Source of the DNA: Pseudoxanthomonas sp.
GTDB taxonomy: Bacteria; Pseudomonadota; Gammaproteobacteria; Xanthomonadales; Xanthomonadaceae
Direction: 5' to 3'
Assembly (NCBI RefSeq): GCF_002863005.1
Contig: NZ_PKDG01000015.1
Location: 248,001 to 312,000 of the forward strand
DNA length: 64,000 nucleotides
Made by a program: the position numbers and the translations under genes. The stretch's first letter is position 1, and every line of letters starts with the position of its first letter. The notes beneath the pieces are model-generated. The model saw only the letters and a list, made by a program, of their open reading frames with translations, was not told where the DNA came from and ran no database searches. Shown here in pieces: positions 49,966 through 59,776 of this stretch.

Positions 49966-51400
49966 AGGTTCCAACCGCATCCCTGTCGTCCGTGAAGTGC
50001 TGTCCGACCTGGACACGCCGCTCTCGGTCTACCTGAAGCTCGCCGACGCGCCATACACCTACCTGTTCGAATCGGTGGAAGGTGGCGAGCGCTTCGGCCG
50101 CTATTCCATCATCGGCCTGCCCGTGCGCCGCGTGGCGACGTTCCGGGGCCACACGCTGCAGATCCACGACCACGGCCAACGGGTCGAAACGCGCGAGGTC
50201 GCCGATCCGTTCGCCGAAGTCGAGGCGCTGCGCGCCGCCTACGCGGTGCCGAAGCTCGAGGGTCTGCCCGGATTCACCGGCGGCCTGGTCGGCTGGTTCG
50301 GCTTCGAATGCATCGGCTATATCGAGCCCCGGCTGGCGACGGGCGCGAAGCCCGATGAACTGGACACGCCCGACATCCTGCTGATGCTGTCGGAAGAAGT
50401 GGCCGTGTTCGACAACCTCAAGGGCCGGCTCTACCTGATCGTGCACGCCGATCCGCGCGAAGCCGATGCGTGGGAACAGGCGCAGGCGCGGCTGGACGCA
50501 CTGACCGCCAAGCTGCGCCAGCCGGGTTCATATCCCACGCCGATCGCCCGCGATGTGCTGGACGAGAGCCACTTCGTCTCCGGCTTCACCCATGACGGCT
50601 TCATCGCCGCGGTGGAGCAGTCGAAGGAATACATCCGTGCCGGCGACATCTTCCAGGTGGTGCTGAGCCAGCGCCTGAGCGTGCCGTTCAATGCGCGGCC
50701 GGTGGATGTCTACCGCGCGCTGCGTGCGCTGAATCCCTCGCCGTACATGTACTTCCTCGACGTCGGCGATGTGCAGGTGGTGGGCTCGTCGCCCGAGATC
50801 CTGGTGCGCCTGGAGCAGGGCGAAGTCACCGTGCGCCCGATCGCCGGCACGCGTCCGCGTGGGAAGACGCACGACGAGGATCTCGCGCTGGAAGCCGAGT
50901 TGCTCGCCGATCCGAAGGAACGCGCCGAGCATCTGATGCTGATCGACCTGGGCCGCAACGACACCGGTCGCGTGTCGGAAGCCGGCACGGTGCAGGTGGG
51001 CGAGCAGTTCGTCATCGAGCGCTACAGCCACGTCATGCACATCGTCAGCGAAGTCACCGGCAAGCTGCTGCCCGGACTGAGCTACGCCGACGTGCTGCGC
51101 GCGACGTTCCCCGCCGGCACGGTCAGCGGTGCGCCGAAGATCCGTGCGCTGGAAGTCATCCGCGAACTCGAGCCGATCAAGCGCAACGTCTACGCCGGTA
51201 GCATCGGCTACATCGGCTGGCACGGCGATGCCGACACCGCCATCGCCATCCGCACCGCCGTCATCAAGGATGGCCGCCTGCACGTGCAGGCCGGTGCCGG
51301 CATCGTCTACGACTCCGATCCCGAGAAGGAATGGGACGAGACGATGAACAAGGGGCGTGCGCTGTTCCGCGCCGTGGCTGAAGCGGCGAAGGGGCTGTGA
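49928..51400 (+). CDS. trpE: anthranilate synthase component I
   Basis: Chorismate-using enzyme of 490 residues that with TrpG makes anthranilate for tryptophan. The chorismatase core includes IRAGDIFQVVLSQRLSVPF, PSPYMYFLDVGDVQVVGSSP, RPIAGTRPRGKTHDEDLALE and the HVMHIVSEVTGKL and FPAGTVSGAPKIRALEVI segments. The N-terminal feedback site for tryptophan is around LDTPLSVYLKLADAPYTYLF. TTG at 49928 is preferred: SD GGAAGG lies at 49913, and the N-terminus MISHAQFQQYAAEGSNRIP fits the family; an in-frame open extension upstream lacks homology. Its stop overlaps the next ATG. Confidence 0.92.
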   Translation: MISHAQFQQYAAEGSNRIPVVREVLSDLDTPLSVYLKLADAPYTYLFESVEGGERFGRYSIIGLPVRRVATFRGHTLQIHDHGQRVETREVADPFAEVEALRAAYAVPKLEGLPGFTGGLVGWFGFECIGYIEPRLATGAKPDELDTPDILLMLSEEVAVFDNLKGRLYLIVHADPREADAWEQAQARLDALTAKLRQPGSYPTPIARDVLDESHFVSGFTHDGFIAAVEQSKEYIRAGDIFQVVLSQRLSVPFNARPVDVYRALRALNPSPYMYFLDVGDVQVVGSSPEILVRLEQGEVTVRPIAGTRPRGKTHDEDLALEAELLADPKERAEHLMLIDLGRNDTGRVSEAGTVQVGEQFVIERYSHVMHIVSEVTGKLLPGLSYADVLRATFPAGTVSGAPKIRALEVIRELEPIKRNVYAGSIGYIGWHGDADTAIAIRTAVIKDGRLHVQAGAGIVYDSDPEKEWDETMNKGRALFRAVAEAAKGL

Positions 51401-52464
51401 TGGAGACCGCGGTCGAGGGTGCCCGGATCAGCCTGCGCAACGACTACAGCGAGGGTGCGCATCCGCGCCTGCTGCAGGCGCTCGCCGTGGCGAGTGCCGA
51501 GATCAACCGCGGCTACGGGCTGGATGTCCACAGCGTCCGCGCCGCGGCCCTGATCCGCGACCGTCTCGCCCGGGACGCCGACGTGCATTTCCTTGCCGGC
51601 GGCACGCAGGCCAACCTCGTCGCGCTCGCGGCCTTCCTGCGTCCGCATGAGGCCGTGATCGCGCCGGCCAGCGGCCATATCGCCACGCACGAGACCGGCG
51701 CCATCGAGGCCGGTGGGCACAAGGTGCTGACGGTCGCCACGCCGGACGGCAAGTTGAGCCCGGCGCTCATCCAGCCGTGTATCGACGGCCACGCCAGCGA
51801 GCACATGGTGAAGCCCCGGCTGGTCTACATCTCCAACACCACCGAGTGGGGCACCGTCTACAGCGCGGCGGAGCTGCATGCACTCGGCACGTTCTGCCGT
51901 GCTCGCGATCTGCTGCTTTATGTGGACGGCGCGCGGCTGGGTTCAGCGCTGACCACGCAGGACAACGATGTGGATCTGGCCCTGCTGGCGGCGGAAGCGG
52001 ACGCGTTCTACATCGGCGGCACCAAGAACGGTGCGCTGCTGGGCGAGGCCCTGGTGATCATCAATCCGGCACTGCGCGCCGATTTCCGCCACATCATCAA
52101 GCAGCGCGGCGCGATGCTCGCCAAGGGCATGGTGGTCGGTGCGCAGTTCGAGGCCCTGTTCGAGGACGGCCTGTACTTCGTGCTGGCGACGCATGCCAAC
52201 GTCATGGCCGAACGGTTGCGCGGGGTCCTGCAGCAGGCGGGCGTGCCGCTGGCGGTGGACTCGCCCAGCAACCAGGTGTTCCCGGTGTTGCCCGATGCCG
52301 TCGTCGAGCGCCTGCAACAGCGGGTCGAGTTCGAAACCTGGGAGCGGCGCGGCGACGCCACCACCGTAATCCGGCTGACGACATCGTGGGCGACGCCGGA
52401 GTCCACCATCGAGGCATTCGCGGACGTTCTCGCACACATCCGCCACGAGAGGGCCGCCGAGTGA
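51400..52464 (+). CDS. threonine aldolase-family PLP enzyme
   Basis: Fold-type I PLP enzyme of 354 residues, like low-specificity L-threonine aldolase. YSEGAHPRLLQALAVAS, YGLDVHSVRAAALIRD, LAGGTQANLVALAAFLRPHE and ISNTTEWGTVYSAAELHALG are family-like; the PLP Lys is in YIGGTKNGALLGEALV. It would cleave threonine or allo-threonine to glycine and acetaldehyde, or be a related beta-elimination enzyme. Its ATG overlaps the trpE stop by one base, so it is translationally coupled to a tryptophan gene, an unusual link. Confidence 0.85.
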   Translation: METAVEGARISLRNDYSEGAHPRLLQALAVASAEINRGYGLDVHSVRAAALIRDRLARDADVHFLAGGTQANLVALAAFLRPHEAVIAPASGHIATHETGAIEAGGHKVLTVATPDGKLSPALIQPCIDGHASEHMVKPRLVYISNTTEWGTVYSAAELHALGTFCRARDLLLYVDGARLGSALTTQDNDVDLALLAAEADAFYIGGTKNGALLGEALVIINPALRADFRHIIKQRGAMLAKGMVVGAQFEALFEDGLYFVLATHANVMAERLRGVLQQAGVPLAVDSPSNQVFPVLPDAVVERLQQRVEFETWERRGDATTVIRLTTSWATPESTIEAFADVLAHIRHERAAE

Positions 52465-52531
52465 GCGGATACGCAACCCCGCTGTCGCCGCCGGTGCGTT
52501 CCACCCCAGGGTCCACCCACGGAGAGGTCCG

Positions 52532-53311
52532 ATGAACGTTCGCTGCCTGTTGCTGGTCACCACCCTGCTGTGGTCGTCCCACCTGTCCGCACAAGTCAAC
52601 ACGCTGCCTTCCCAGCCGCACCTGCTCGTGAAGGGCCAGGCCGAACGGACCGTCATGCCGGACCGCTTCACCCTGGACTTCCTCGTGCAGTCCACGATGC
52701 CATCCCCCGGGGATGCGCGCGCGAAGGTCGAGCATAACGTGTCAACGGTGCTCGCCCTCTTCAAGGCGAACAGCGCACTCGCCGACAGCATCCATGCGTC
52801 GACGCTGTCCATTTCCCCTGAGCATGCCTTCGAGGAAGGGAAGCAGGTGTTCAAGGGAACCAAGGTGGTCCGCAGGCTACGTGCCACGTTCGTCCGGCTC
52901 GAGGATGTGCGCGCCGTGTTGTCCGGCGTCGAATCCGGCCCGGAACTGCAGATCACCGGCATCCGTTCGGGATACGCGGCCGCCGCCGGCCTGGGCGCGG
53001 AACTCAAGCGCGAAGCCGCGCAGCAGTCGCGCCGGTCCGCCGAGGGCCTGGCCTCCGCCTACGGCACCCGCCTTGCCGGTCTCTACACCATCTCCGATGT
53101 CGCACCGAGCTTTGCCTACGGTGTCCAGGCGGGCATGTGGCCTGCGGCAGACGACGACACGGGCGTGACGCCGCCCGCGCCACCCGCGCCGGCAGCGGAC
53201 ATCGGCGCCACGGTCGAAGTTACCGGCACCCGGATCGCGCCCGAGACGCTGCAGACCGGCACGATCACGTTCACCGAGAACGTGTACGCCATCTTCCTGA
53301 TTTCGCCCTGA
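52532..53311 (+). CDS. exported SIMPL (DUF541) domain protein
   Basis: A 259-residue periplasmic protein with signal [20 protein letters not shown]. It has the SIMPL fold: [20 protein letters not shown] followed by [39 protein letters not shown] and [24 protein letters not shown] helices. DUF541 proteins include mouse SIMPL and bacterial oxidative-stress proteins of unknown mechanism. It lies between two tryptophan genes without clear functional reason; trpG starts 10 bases after the stop. Confidence 0.82.
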   Translation: MNVRCLLLVTTLLWSSHLSAQVNTLPSQPHLLVKGQAERTVMPDRFTLDFLVQSTMPSPGDARAKVEHNVSTVLALFKANSALADSIHASTLSISPEHAFEEGKQVFKGTKVVRRLRATFVRLEDVRAVLSGVESGPELQITGIRSGYAAAAGLGAELKREAAQQSRRSAEGLASAYGTRLAGLYTISDVAPSFAYGVQAGMWPAADDDTGVTPPAPPAPAADIGATVEVTGTRIAPETLQTGTITFTENVYAIFLISP

Positions 53312-53321
53312 GTACCGTCCC

Positions 53322-53900
53322 ATGCTGTTGATGATCGACAACTACGACAGCTTCACCTACAACCTCGTGCAGTACCTGCAGTCGCTGGGTGCCGAGGTGA
53401 AGGTGGTGCGCAACGATGCGATGACGGTGGACCAGATCGCCAAGCTCGCGCCCGAGCGCATCGTCATCTCGCCCGGCCCGTGCACGCCGAACGAAGCCGG
53501 CGTGTCACTGGAGATCATTGAACGGCTGGGTCGGAACACGCCGATACTCGGTGTCTGCCTCGGCCACCAGAGCCTGGGCCAGGCCTATGGCGGCAATGTC
53601 ATCCGCGCGGGCCGCATCATGCATGGCAAGACGTCCCGCATCCGCCACGAGGGGAAGGGCGTGTTCGCCGGCCTGCCGGATGCGTACGAGGCCACGCGCT
53701 ACCACTCGCTGGTGGTGGAGCGCAGCAGCCTGCCCGACGCATTGGAAGTCACGGCATGGACGGAGAACGAAGACGGCAGCTTCGAGGAGATCATGGGCCT
53801 GCGGCACCGCGAATTCCCGGTCGAGGGCGTGCAGTTCCATCCCGAGTCGATCCTGACCGAGCACGGCCATGCGTTGCTGAAGAACTTCCTCGAACGATGA
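53322..53900 (+). CDS. trpG: anthranilate synthase component II (glutamine amidotransferase)
   Basis: Class I amidotransferase of 192 residues supplying ammonia to TrpE, and possibly to para-aminobenzoate synthase as PabA. The catalytic Cys is in [16 protein letters not shown], oxyanion loop [12 protein letters not shown], and the His-Glu pair is in [16 protein letters not shown]. The start [20 protein letters not shown] is typical. A family D repeat follows the stop immediately, separating it from trpD. Confidence 0.93.
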   Translation: MLLMIDNYDSFTYNLVQYLQSLGAEVKVVRNDAMTVDQIAKLAPERIVISPGPCTPNEAGVSLEIIERLGRNTPILGVCLGHQSLGQAYGGNVIRAGRIMHGKTSRIRHEGKGVFAGLPDAYEATRYHSLVVERSSLPDALEVTAWTENEDGSFEEIMGLRHREFPVEGVQFHPESILTEHGHALLKNFLER

Positions 53901-53901
53901 T

Positions 53902-53956
53902 GTAGGGCGGGCCTCGGCCCGCCATCGCCACACCGGTGGGCCAAGGCCCACCCTAC
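53902..53956. repeat. family D inverted repeat between trpG and trpD
   Basis: Arms of 22 bases at 53902-53923 (GTAGGGCGGGCCTCGGCCCG plus CC) and 53935-53956 are inverted with three differences; each arm is itself palindromic. It starts one base after the trpG stop and ends 10 bases before trpD. Confidence 0.88.
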
Positions 53957-53965
53957 GGAGCCGAC

Positions 53966-55009
53966 ATGCCCCTGACCCCCCAAGAAGCCCTGCAGCGCAC
54001 GATCGAGCACCGCGAGATCTTCCACGACGAAATGGTCGACCTGATGCGGCAGATCATGCGCGGCGACGTGTCGCCGACGATGAGTGCGGCGATCCTGACC
54101 GGCCTGCGCGTGAAGAAGGAAACCGTCGGCGAGATCGCCGGCGCCGCCACCGTGATGCGCGAGTTCTCGCGCACCGTCGAGGTGCCAGACCGCACGCATC
54201 TGGTCGACATCGTCGGCACCGGGGGCGACGGCTCGCACACGTTCAATATCTCCACGTGTTCGATGTTCGTGGCATCCGCTGCCGGCGCGCAGATCGCCAA
54301 GCACGGCAACCGCAGCGTGTCCTCGAAGTCGGGCAGCGCGGACGTGCTGGAAGCACTGGGCGTCAACATCGAGTTGCAGCCCGACCAGGTCGCACGGTCC
54401 ATCGTGCAGTCCGGCATCGGCTTCATGTTCGCACCCATCCACCACCCGGCGATGAAGGTCGTGGCGCCCGTCCGTCGCGAGATGGGCGTGCGCACGATCT
54501 TCAACATCCTGGGTCCGCTGACCAATCCGGCCGGCGCGCCGAGCATCCTGATGGGTGTATTCCATCCCGACCTGGTCGGCATCCAGGCGCGCGTGCTGCA
54601 GGAGCTCGGCGCCGAACGGGCGATGGTGGTGTGGGGCCGCGACGGCATGGACGAACTGTCGCTCGGCGCCGGGACACTCGTCGGCGAACTGCGCGATGGG
54701 CAGGTACGCGAGTACGAGCTGCACCCCGAGGACTTCGGCATCGCGATGGCCGCGAGCCGCAACCTCCGCGTCGCCGATGCTGTGGAGTCGAAGGCGATGC
54801 TGCTGGGGGTGCTCGACAACCGTCCGGGTCCCGCGCGCGAGATCGTCGTGCTGAATGCGGGTGCGGCCCTGTACGTCGCCGGCGTCGCCGAAAGTATCGA
54901 AGACGGCATCGCGCGGTCGCGCGACGCCATCGCCAGCGGCAGGGCGCTGGCGCGGCTGCATCAGTTCGTGGCCACAACGCAGGCACTGGGAAAACAGGAA
55001 ACGCACTGA
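53966..55009 (+). CDS. trpD: anthranilate phosphoribosyltransferase
   Basis: Mg2+-dependent enzyme of 347 residues adding phosphoribosyl to anthranilate. [20 protein letters not shown] (PRPP loop), [40 protein letters not shown] and GMDELSL are diagnostic. ATG 53966 is chosen after the repeat; SD GGAG (53957-53960) overlaps the repeat end. Confidence 0.95.
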   Translation: MPLTPQEALQRTIEHREIFHDEMVDLMRQIMRGDVSPTMSAAILTGLRVKKETVGEIAGAATVMREFSRTVEVPDRTHLVDIVGTGGDGSHTFNISTCSMFVASAAGAQIAKHGNRSVSSKSGSADVLEALGVNIELQPDQVARSIVQSGIGFMFAPIHHPAMKVVAPVRREMGVRTIFNILGPLTNPAGAPSILMGVFHPDLVGIQARVLQELGAERAMVVWGRDGMDELSLGAGTLVGELRDGQVREYELHPEDFGIAMAASRNLRVADAVESKAMLLGVLDNRPGPAREIVVLNAGAALYVAGVAESIEDGIARSRDAIASGRALARLHQFVATTQALGKQETH

Positions 55010-55010
55010 C

Positions 55011-55370
55011 ATGGCCGCCAGCGGATTCGCCAGACTGCCCAAGCCGCCGTACTACGCGGTGATCTTCTCGTCGCAGCGCAATGCACATGACGATGCAGGA
55101 TACGGCGCCATGGCCGAGCGCATGGTCGAGCTGGCCGTGCAGCAAGCGGGATTCCTTGGGGTGGAATCCACGCGCGGCGAGGATGGGTTCGGCATCACCG
55201 TGGCGTACTGGGAGAGCGAGGACGCGATCCGCGCCTGGCGCCACCATGCCGAACACACCGCGGCACGCGAGCAGGGGCGGCGCGACTGGTACGACCACTT
55301 CGAGCTGCGGGTGGCCAAGGTCGAGCGCGCCTACGGTTGGGACCGCGCCGAAGCCCCTCCTGAAGCGTAG
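55011..55370 (+). CDS. antibiotic biosynthesis monooxygenase (ABM)-family protein
   Basis: A 119-residue single ABM/dimeric alpha-beta barrel protein. [40 protein letters not shown] and [20 protein letters not shown] match a group of heme-degrading or quinol-like monooxygenases whose substrate is not known. Its ATG lies one base after the trpD stop. Position between trpD and trpC, 50 bases before trpC, implies co-expression with tryptophan synthesis. Confidence 0.8.
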   Translation: MAASGFARLPKPPYYAVIFSSQRNAHDDAGYGAMAERMVELAVQQAGFLGVESTRGEDGFGITVAYWESEDAIRAWRHHAEHTAAREQGRRDWYDHFELRVAKVERAYGWDRAEAPPEA

Positions 55371-55420
55371 CGGATGCGACAATGTGCTGTTCCCGGCAAG
55401 GGAGCCGAACCAGGATTCAC

Positions 55421-56215
55421 ATGAGCGACATCCTCACCACCATCCTCGCCCGCAAGGCCGAGGAGATCGCCGAACGCAGTGCGCGCGTTCCGTTGGATGA
55501 CCTGCGGGCGCGCATCGCCGAGGCATCGCCGACGCGCGGCTTTGCCGATGCGCTCCACGCGATGATCGCCCAGGGCGACCCCGCCGTGATCGCCGAAGTG
55601 AAGAAGGCCAGCCCTTCGAAGGGCGTGATCCGTCCGGATTTCCGTCCCGCCGACATCGCGGTGAGCTACGAATTCGGTGGCGCAGCCTGCTTGTCCGTGC
55701 TGACCGATCAGGACTTCTTCCAGGGTGCCGACGACTATCTGAAGCAGGCGCGCGATGCCTGCACGCTGCCGGTGTTGCGCAAGGATTTCACCGTCGACCC
55801 GTATCAGGTCTACGAGGCGCGCGTGCTCGGCGCGGATTGCATTCTGCTGATCGTGGCGGCGCTGGACGACGGCGCGCTGGTCGATCTGTCCGGGCTGGCG
55901 ATGGAGCTGGGCATGGATGTGTTGGTGGAGGTGCACGACATCGATGAGCTTGAGCGTGCGCTGCAGGTGCCTGTCCCGCTGGTCGGCATCAACAACCGCA
56001 ACCTGCGCACGTTCGAGGTGTCGCTGCAGACCACGCTGGAGATGAAGGATGCGGTGCCGCGGGACCGCCTGCTGGTGACCGAGAGCGGCATCCTGGTACC
56101 GGAGGATGTCGCCACGATGCGCGCCGCCGGCGTGGATGCATTCCTGGTCGGCGAGACGTTCATGCGCGCGGAAGAGCCCGGCGAGGCGCTGCGTCAGCTA
56201 TTCTTCGCCGCATGA
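55421..56215 (+). CDS. trpC: indole-3-glycerol phosphate synthase
   Basis: TIM-barrel enzyme of 264 residues forming the indole ring. [19 protein letters not shown] (catalytic Lys/Glu), [50 protein letters not shown] and [15 protein letters not shown] are diagnostic. It is a stand-alone TrpC without fused TrpF. The HAD gene starts 4 bases back, overlapping its stop. trpF, trpB and trpA are not in this window. Confidence 0.95.
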   Translation: MSDILTTILARKAEEIAERSARVPLDDLRARIAEASPTRGFADALHAMIAQGDPAVIAEVKKASPSKGVIRPDFRPADIAVSYEFGGAACLSVLTDQDFFQGADDYLKQARDACTLPVLRKDFTVDPYQVYEARVLGADCILLIVAALDDGALVDLSGLAMELGMDVLVEVHDIDELERALQVPVPLVGINNRNLRTFEVSLQTTLEMKDAVPRDRLLVTESGILVPEDVATMRAAGVDAFLVGETFMRAEEPGEALRQLFFAA

Positions 56216-56931
56216 CGGACGCTCGCTATCCGATACCGCGCGCCGAGGCGCCGGTCGTCGTTTTCGATTTCGACCATACGCTGTACGACGGCGATTCCGG
56301 CGGCCATCTGGTCAGGTGGCTGATCCAGCGCAATCCGCTGCGCGCGGCGGTGGCGCTGGCGGCATCGGTCGTGCTGGGGCCGATGGTGGCCTTCCTGCCG
56401 ACGCGCCGTCGCGGGATCTCCGGCTACATCTGGATCGGCACGTTCGGCCTGCATGGTCGGCGCAGCTTCGATGCGCTGATCGACCAGTACGTCGCGAAGC
56501 ACCGCGACGAAGTCCAACAGCGCCTGCTGCCGCACGCGCTTGATGTCTTCCGCGACCACCGCGCCCGCGGCGACAACGTGGTGGTGGCGACCGGCGCGCC
56601 GCCGGAACTGGCGCGTGCGATCCTGAGTTTCGTCGCCCACGAGGACGTGCCGGTCATCGGTACCGCCGTCGGGCCCCGCTTGGGTGCAGTGGTCGCCACG
56701 CGCCACTGCCACAACGAAGAGAAGATGCGCATGCTGCGCGAGCGCGGCTACGGTGAGGTCGCGGTGGCGTACTCGGACAGCAGCGCCGACCTGCCGCTTC
56801 TGAAAGCGGCACGCGCGCCCGTGGTGGTCAATCCGAAGACCACGCGGGTGGCGATGTTCCGTCGCGTCCTGCCGCCGGGCACGCCCATCCTCAACTGGGG
56901 CTGCAAGGACCGCGGCGGTACGGCAGCGTAG
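56212..56931 (+). CDS. HAD superfamily hydrolase (IB type)
   Basis: A 239-residue phosphatase of the SerB-like HAD-IB group. Motif I is [16 protein letters not shown] (Asp nucleophile and acid), motif [18 protein letters not shown], motif III Lys in the [13 protein letters not shown] region, motif [21 protein letters not shown] helical cap with hydrophobic stretch ([20 protein letters not shown]) is inserted near residue 40-62, possibly membrane-contacting. Probable small-molecule phosphatase; overlaps trpC by four bases. Confidence 0.85.
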   Translation: MTDARYPIPRAEAPVVVFDFDHTLYDGDSGGHLVRWLIQRNPLRAAVALAASVVLGPMVAFLPTRRRGISGYIWIGTFGLHGRRSFDALIDQYVAKHRDEVQQRLLPHALDVFRDHRARGDNVVVATGAPPELARAILSFVAHEDVPVIGTAVGPRLGAVVATRHCHNEEKMRMLRERGYGEVAVAYSDSSADLPLLKAARAPVVVNPKTTRVAMFRRVLPPGTPILNWGCKDRGGTAA

Positions 56932-57030
56932 CGCAGGCCCTGGCTCGCCATCGGAATCAGGTGGTGATCGGCGCTCAGTGCACAGGCCCGGCGACAACGG
57001 CGTACTGCTCGAATGCGCGCGCGAGGTGCA

Positions 57031-57405
57031 TCAGATCCGTTCCGGCGCGTTCCAGTCCTTGACCAGGTCCGCAAGCTCGATCTCCGCGAAATCCTGGTAC
57101 TCGCCCGCGTCGTAGAAACGGCCATAGCAGCCCTTGCAGCTCTCGAACCAGATGTGCGGCTGCAGCGGATCGACCATGCGGATCAGCGGGCGTTCGCCGA
57201 CGCAGGCAGGGCAGTCGATCCGGTCGACCTTGTTGTACTGCTCGCCGACGGCCGGGTCGCCGATGTCGATCTCGTCCGCACGATCTTTCAGCGTCTCGTG
57301 GTCCACCATCTCGAACCACAGCCCCTTGCACTGCGTGCAACGATGGACGTGGGCCTGCGGCATGGGGATCAGTTCCATCGCGCTGTGACACTTGGGGCAC
57401 TGCAT
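57031..57405 (-). CDS. zinc-ribbon protein
   Basis: A 124-residue protein with two Cys4-type zinc ribbons: MQCPKCHSAMELIPMP with HRCTQCKGLWFE (residues 1-34), and IDCPACVGERPLI with FESCKGCYGRFYD (about 65-100). The first is the TFIIB-like zinc ribbon (zf-TFIIB) of small bacterial proteins of unknown role. The C-terminal tail is acidic and helical. It lies downstream of virD4 on the same strand, 71 bases from it, but its link to the secretion system is not established. Confidence 0.78.
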   Translation of the reverse strand: MQCPKCHSAMELIPMPQAHVHRCTQCKGLWFEMVDHETLKDRADEIDIGDPAVGEQYNKVDRIDCPACVGERPLIRMVDPLQPHIWFESCKGCYGRFYDAGEYQDFAEIELADLVKDWNAPERI

Positions 57406-57476
57406 GGGGCGGGGTCTCGGGCGGACGGATGGCGGGATTCTACCGCGGACCTCCGCCCGTACCAGCGCTGCCGCCC

Positions 57477-59147
57477 TCAGATCCGCAGGGGATCGATATC
57501 GACCTTGGGAAGCAGCCGTTTGGTGAAGTAACTGTCCTTGTAATAGCGCACCTTGCGGCACAGGATGGGGTGGGCGAGACCCTCGTACAGCACGATCTCC
57601 TTCTCCGGCCCCATCGCCTTCAGCTCCTGCGGCAGCATCAGTGCGCGCTTCTCCAGTACCTCGTTGTCGGACACGTTGCGTCCCTGCCCATGCGAGCGCG
57701 TGCGGGCGCGGCGCTTGATGGTGGTGTAGCCCAGCATTTCCGAATAGTCGTTGGCGTCCTGCTGCTCGCGCGGCGCATAGATGATCTGCAGCGCATGGTT
57801 GGTGATGATGGTGCGCGACAGCTCCTTGCCGTACACGGCGTCGAGCTGCGCCATCGACTGGATGATCGGGAGCAGGCGAAGGTTGTAGCCGGCCATGTAC
57901 GCCACCGCTTTCGCGATGATGTCGACGCGGCCGATGGCGGTGAATTCATCCATCAACAGCAGGCACTGGTGCTTCAGCCTCGGGTCGTTCTGCGGCAGCA
58001 CCTTGGTGTTGACGTTGATCAGCTGGCTGAAGAAGAGGTTCACGATCAGTCGGCTTTCCGCCAGCTTGTTGGGCTGGATGCCGACGTAGATCGTCATGCG
58101 GCGGCGGCGGACGTCATCGAGGCGGAAGTCGTCGGCGCTGGTGGCCGCGTCCAGCACCGGGTTCAACCACGGATTCAGCGGCTCCCGGAACGAGCCGATG
58201 ATCGAGGCGAAGGTAACGTCCGCCTGCGACAGCAGGCCCGCAAAGGCGGTCCGCGCCTGTGCGCTCAACCAGGGCGCTTCGACGAGTTTCTGGAGATACG
58301 GCTTCAACTCGCCACCATCGCCCGACGCGAGCCGCAGCACTGCTCCCAGTGTCGGCTTCTCGGCGGCGTGGTCCCGGTCGTGCCGTTCGAACAGATAGAG
58401 GGTGAAAGCGAGGAACGCGTTGCGCGCCTGGCTGACCCAGAACTTGTCCTTGTCGTCGCCATCCGGATACAGCATGGCGGCGATGCTCTGGAGATCGGAG
58501 ACGCGGAAGGCGGGATCCGGCGAGACGTATGTCATCGGATTCCATCGGTGGCTGCGGCGGTCTTCGGCGAACGGATTGAACAGGTAGACCTCCTGGCCAA
58601 TCGAGCGACGCCACCCGGAGGTCAGATCGAAGTTCTCCTGCTTGATGTCCAGCACCACCGCCGACTCGCGATAGTCGAGCAGATTGGGAATGACGATGCC
58701 GACGCCCTTGCCGGAACGCGTCGGCGCCGCGAGGATCACGAACTGCTGCCCCGGCAGGCGCAGCAGCTTGCCGTTCATCTGGCCGACGACGATGCCGGTG
58801 TCCTTGCTGGACAGGAAGCCCTTGTTGGCGAGATCGATCATGCCGGCAAAGCGCGCGCGACCATGCAGGTTCCGGTAGCTGCGCAGCTTGTAGACCATCA
58901 CGGCGAGCGCTGCCCACACGAGCAACATCACGCCACCACCCACCGCACCGGCCGTCTTGATGCGCCATGCATAGGGCTGCACGCGGGGATGGTCCAGGTG
59001 CCTGAGATACTCGAAATAGGTGCCTGCACCGACGAGGCCGCCATCGAGCCCGAGGAACAGCAGCGCGAGATAGCCGGAAAGATAGAGGGCGCCGACGGCC
59101 GCGAGCGCGGCGAGCGCCAGGATGATCACAACGCGTGTACTGCCCAA
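57477..59147 (-). CDS. virD4: VirD4-type coupling protein of a type IV secretion system
   Basis: Inner-membrane hexameric ATPase of 556 residues that recruits substrates to the secretion channel. Two N-terminal membrane helices (VVIILALAALAAVGALYLSG and VGGGVMLLVWAALAVMVY) precede the ATPase domain, with Walker A in APTRSGKGVG (near residue 147) and Walker B in LLLMDEFTA (near residue 398). SQARNAFLAFTLYLFERHDR and the following helices form the all-alpha domain that in Xanthomonas binds effectors. TTG at 59147 is chosen because AGGGGG sits 4 bases ahead of it and the helix follows at once. virB7-virB11 are divergent, 1.3 kb away. Confidence 0.92.
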   Translation of the reverse strand: MGSTRVVIILALAALAAVGALYLSGYLALLFLGLDGGLVGAGTYFEYLRHLDHPRVQPYAWRIKTAGAVGGGVMLLVWAALAVMVYKLRSYRNLHGRARFAGMIDLANKGFLSSKDTGIVVGQMNGKLLRLPGQQFVILAAPTRSGKGVGIVIPNLLDYRESAVVLDIKQENFDLTSGWRRSIGQEVYLFNPFAEDRRSHRWNPMTYVSPDPAFRVSDLQSIAAMLYPDGDDKDKFWVSQARNAFLAFTLYLFERHDRDHAAEKPTLGAVLRLASGDGGELKPYLQKLVEAPWLSAQARTAFAGLLSQADVTFASIIGSFREPLNPWLNPVLDAATSADDFRLDDVRRRRMTIYVGIQPNKLAESRLIVNLFFSQLINVNTKVLPQNDPRLKHQCLLLMDEFTAIGRVDIIAKAVAYMAGYNLRLLPIIQSMAQLDAVYGKELSRTIITNHALQIIYAPREQQDANDYSEMLGYTTIKRRARTRSHGQGRNVSDNEVLEKRALMLPQELKAMGPEKEIVLYEGLAHPILCRKVRYYKDSYFTKRLLPKVDIDPLRI

Positions 59148-59188
59148 GTTGCCCCCTGTGGTCGTTCCCTGATGATGTGCCTGCGGCG

Positions 59189-59776
59189 TCAGCGGCCGCC
59201 AGCGGTCTTGCCTTCCTGCCTTGCGGTCTCGATGAGGACGTACTGGTCGTTCTTCTGCCAGCGGGGCAATCCATCCTGCAACTGGATGCAGGGTTGCCCG
59301 CCACAGGACGTGATGGTGACGTGCTGCAACGCCTCCAGGACCTCCGCATCCACCTTCGCCTGTTCCGAGCGCTTCACGTTGTGCCACGCAACGTAACCGG
59401 TGCCCGCGACCATCAGGACACAGGCCGCTGCGAGTGCGCCCACCGACTGCGCGCCGAGAAAACGCGTACGTCTGGCGAATGTCGACTGTTCGTGATCGAG
59501 CTTCTCGATCGCCTGGCGCAGCCTCGACACCGTCTCGTCGATGCTCTGCGTGGCCGCGGGAACCTCCTGGGCCAGCGCTTCCCGCATCGCACGCCGCGCG
59601 TGATCACCCATCTCGCGCGTGCCTTCCTCGAAGGCTTTCCTGACATCGAGCGCGGATGACTTGAGCTCCTGCGCGGACGCCTCCTGTGCGTTGGCGGCCC
59701 TGTTGCACTGGTCCGTCAGGTGCGCCGCCAGCAGGGCGGCGTTGGCGACGAAATCTTCCATCTTCGACTGTTCCAT
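59189..59776 (-). CDS. coiled-coil membrane protein upstream of virD4, unknown
   Basis: A 195-residue protein I cannot name. A long helical, heptad-like N-terminal part (about 1-105, ALLAAHLTDQCNRAANAQEA, RQAIEKLDHEQSTFARRTRF) is followed by one membrane helix (about 110-131, SVGALAAACVLMVAGTGYVA) and a small periplasmic-side C-terminal part with a Cys pair and the phrase CGGQPCIQLQDGLPRWQKND. The architecture recalls relaxosome accessory proteins such as MobB/TraX-like factors of mobilisable plasmids. It is transcribed with virD4, 41 bases upstream, and faces the T4SS control region, so a role in substrate recruitment is plausible. Confidence 0.65.
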   Translation of the reverse strand: MEQSKMEDFVANAALLAAHLTDQCNRAANAQEASAQELKSSALDVRKAFEEGTREMGDHARRAMREALAQEVPAATQSIDETVSRLRQAIEKLDHEQSTFARRTRFLGAQSVGALAAACVLMVAGTGYVAWHNVKRSEQAKVDAEVLEALQHVTITSCGGQPCIQLQDGLPRWQKNDQYVLIETARQEGKTAGGR

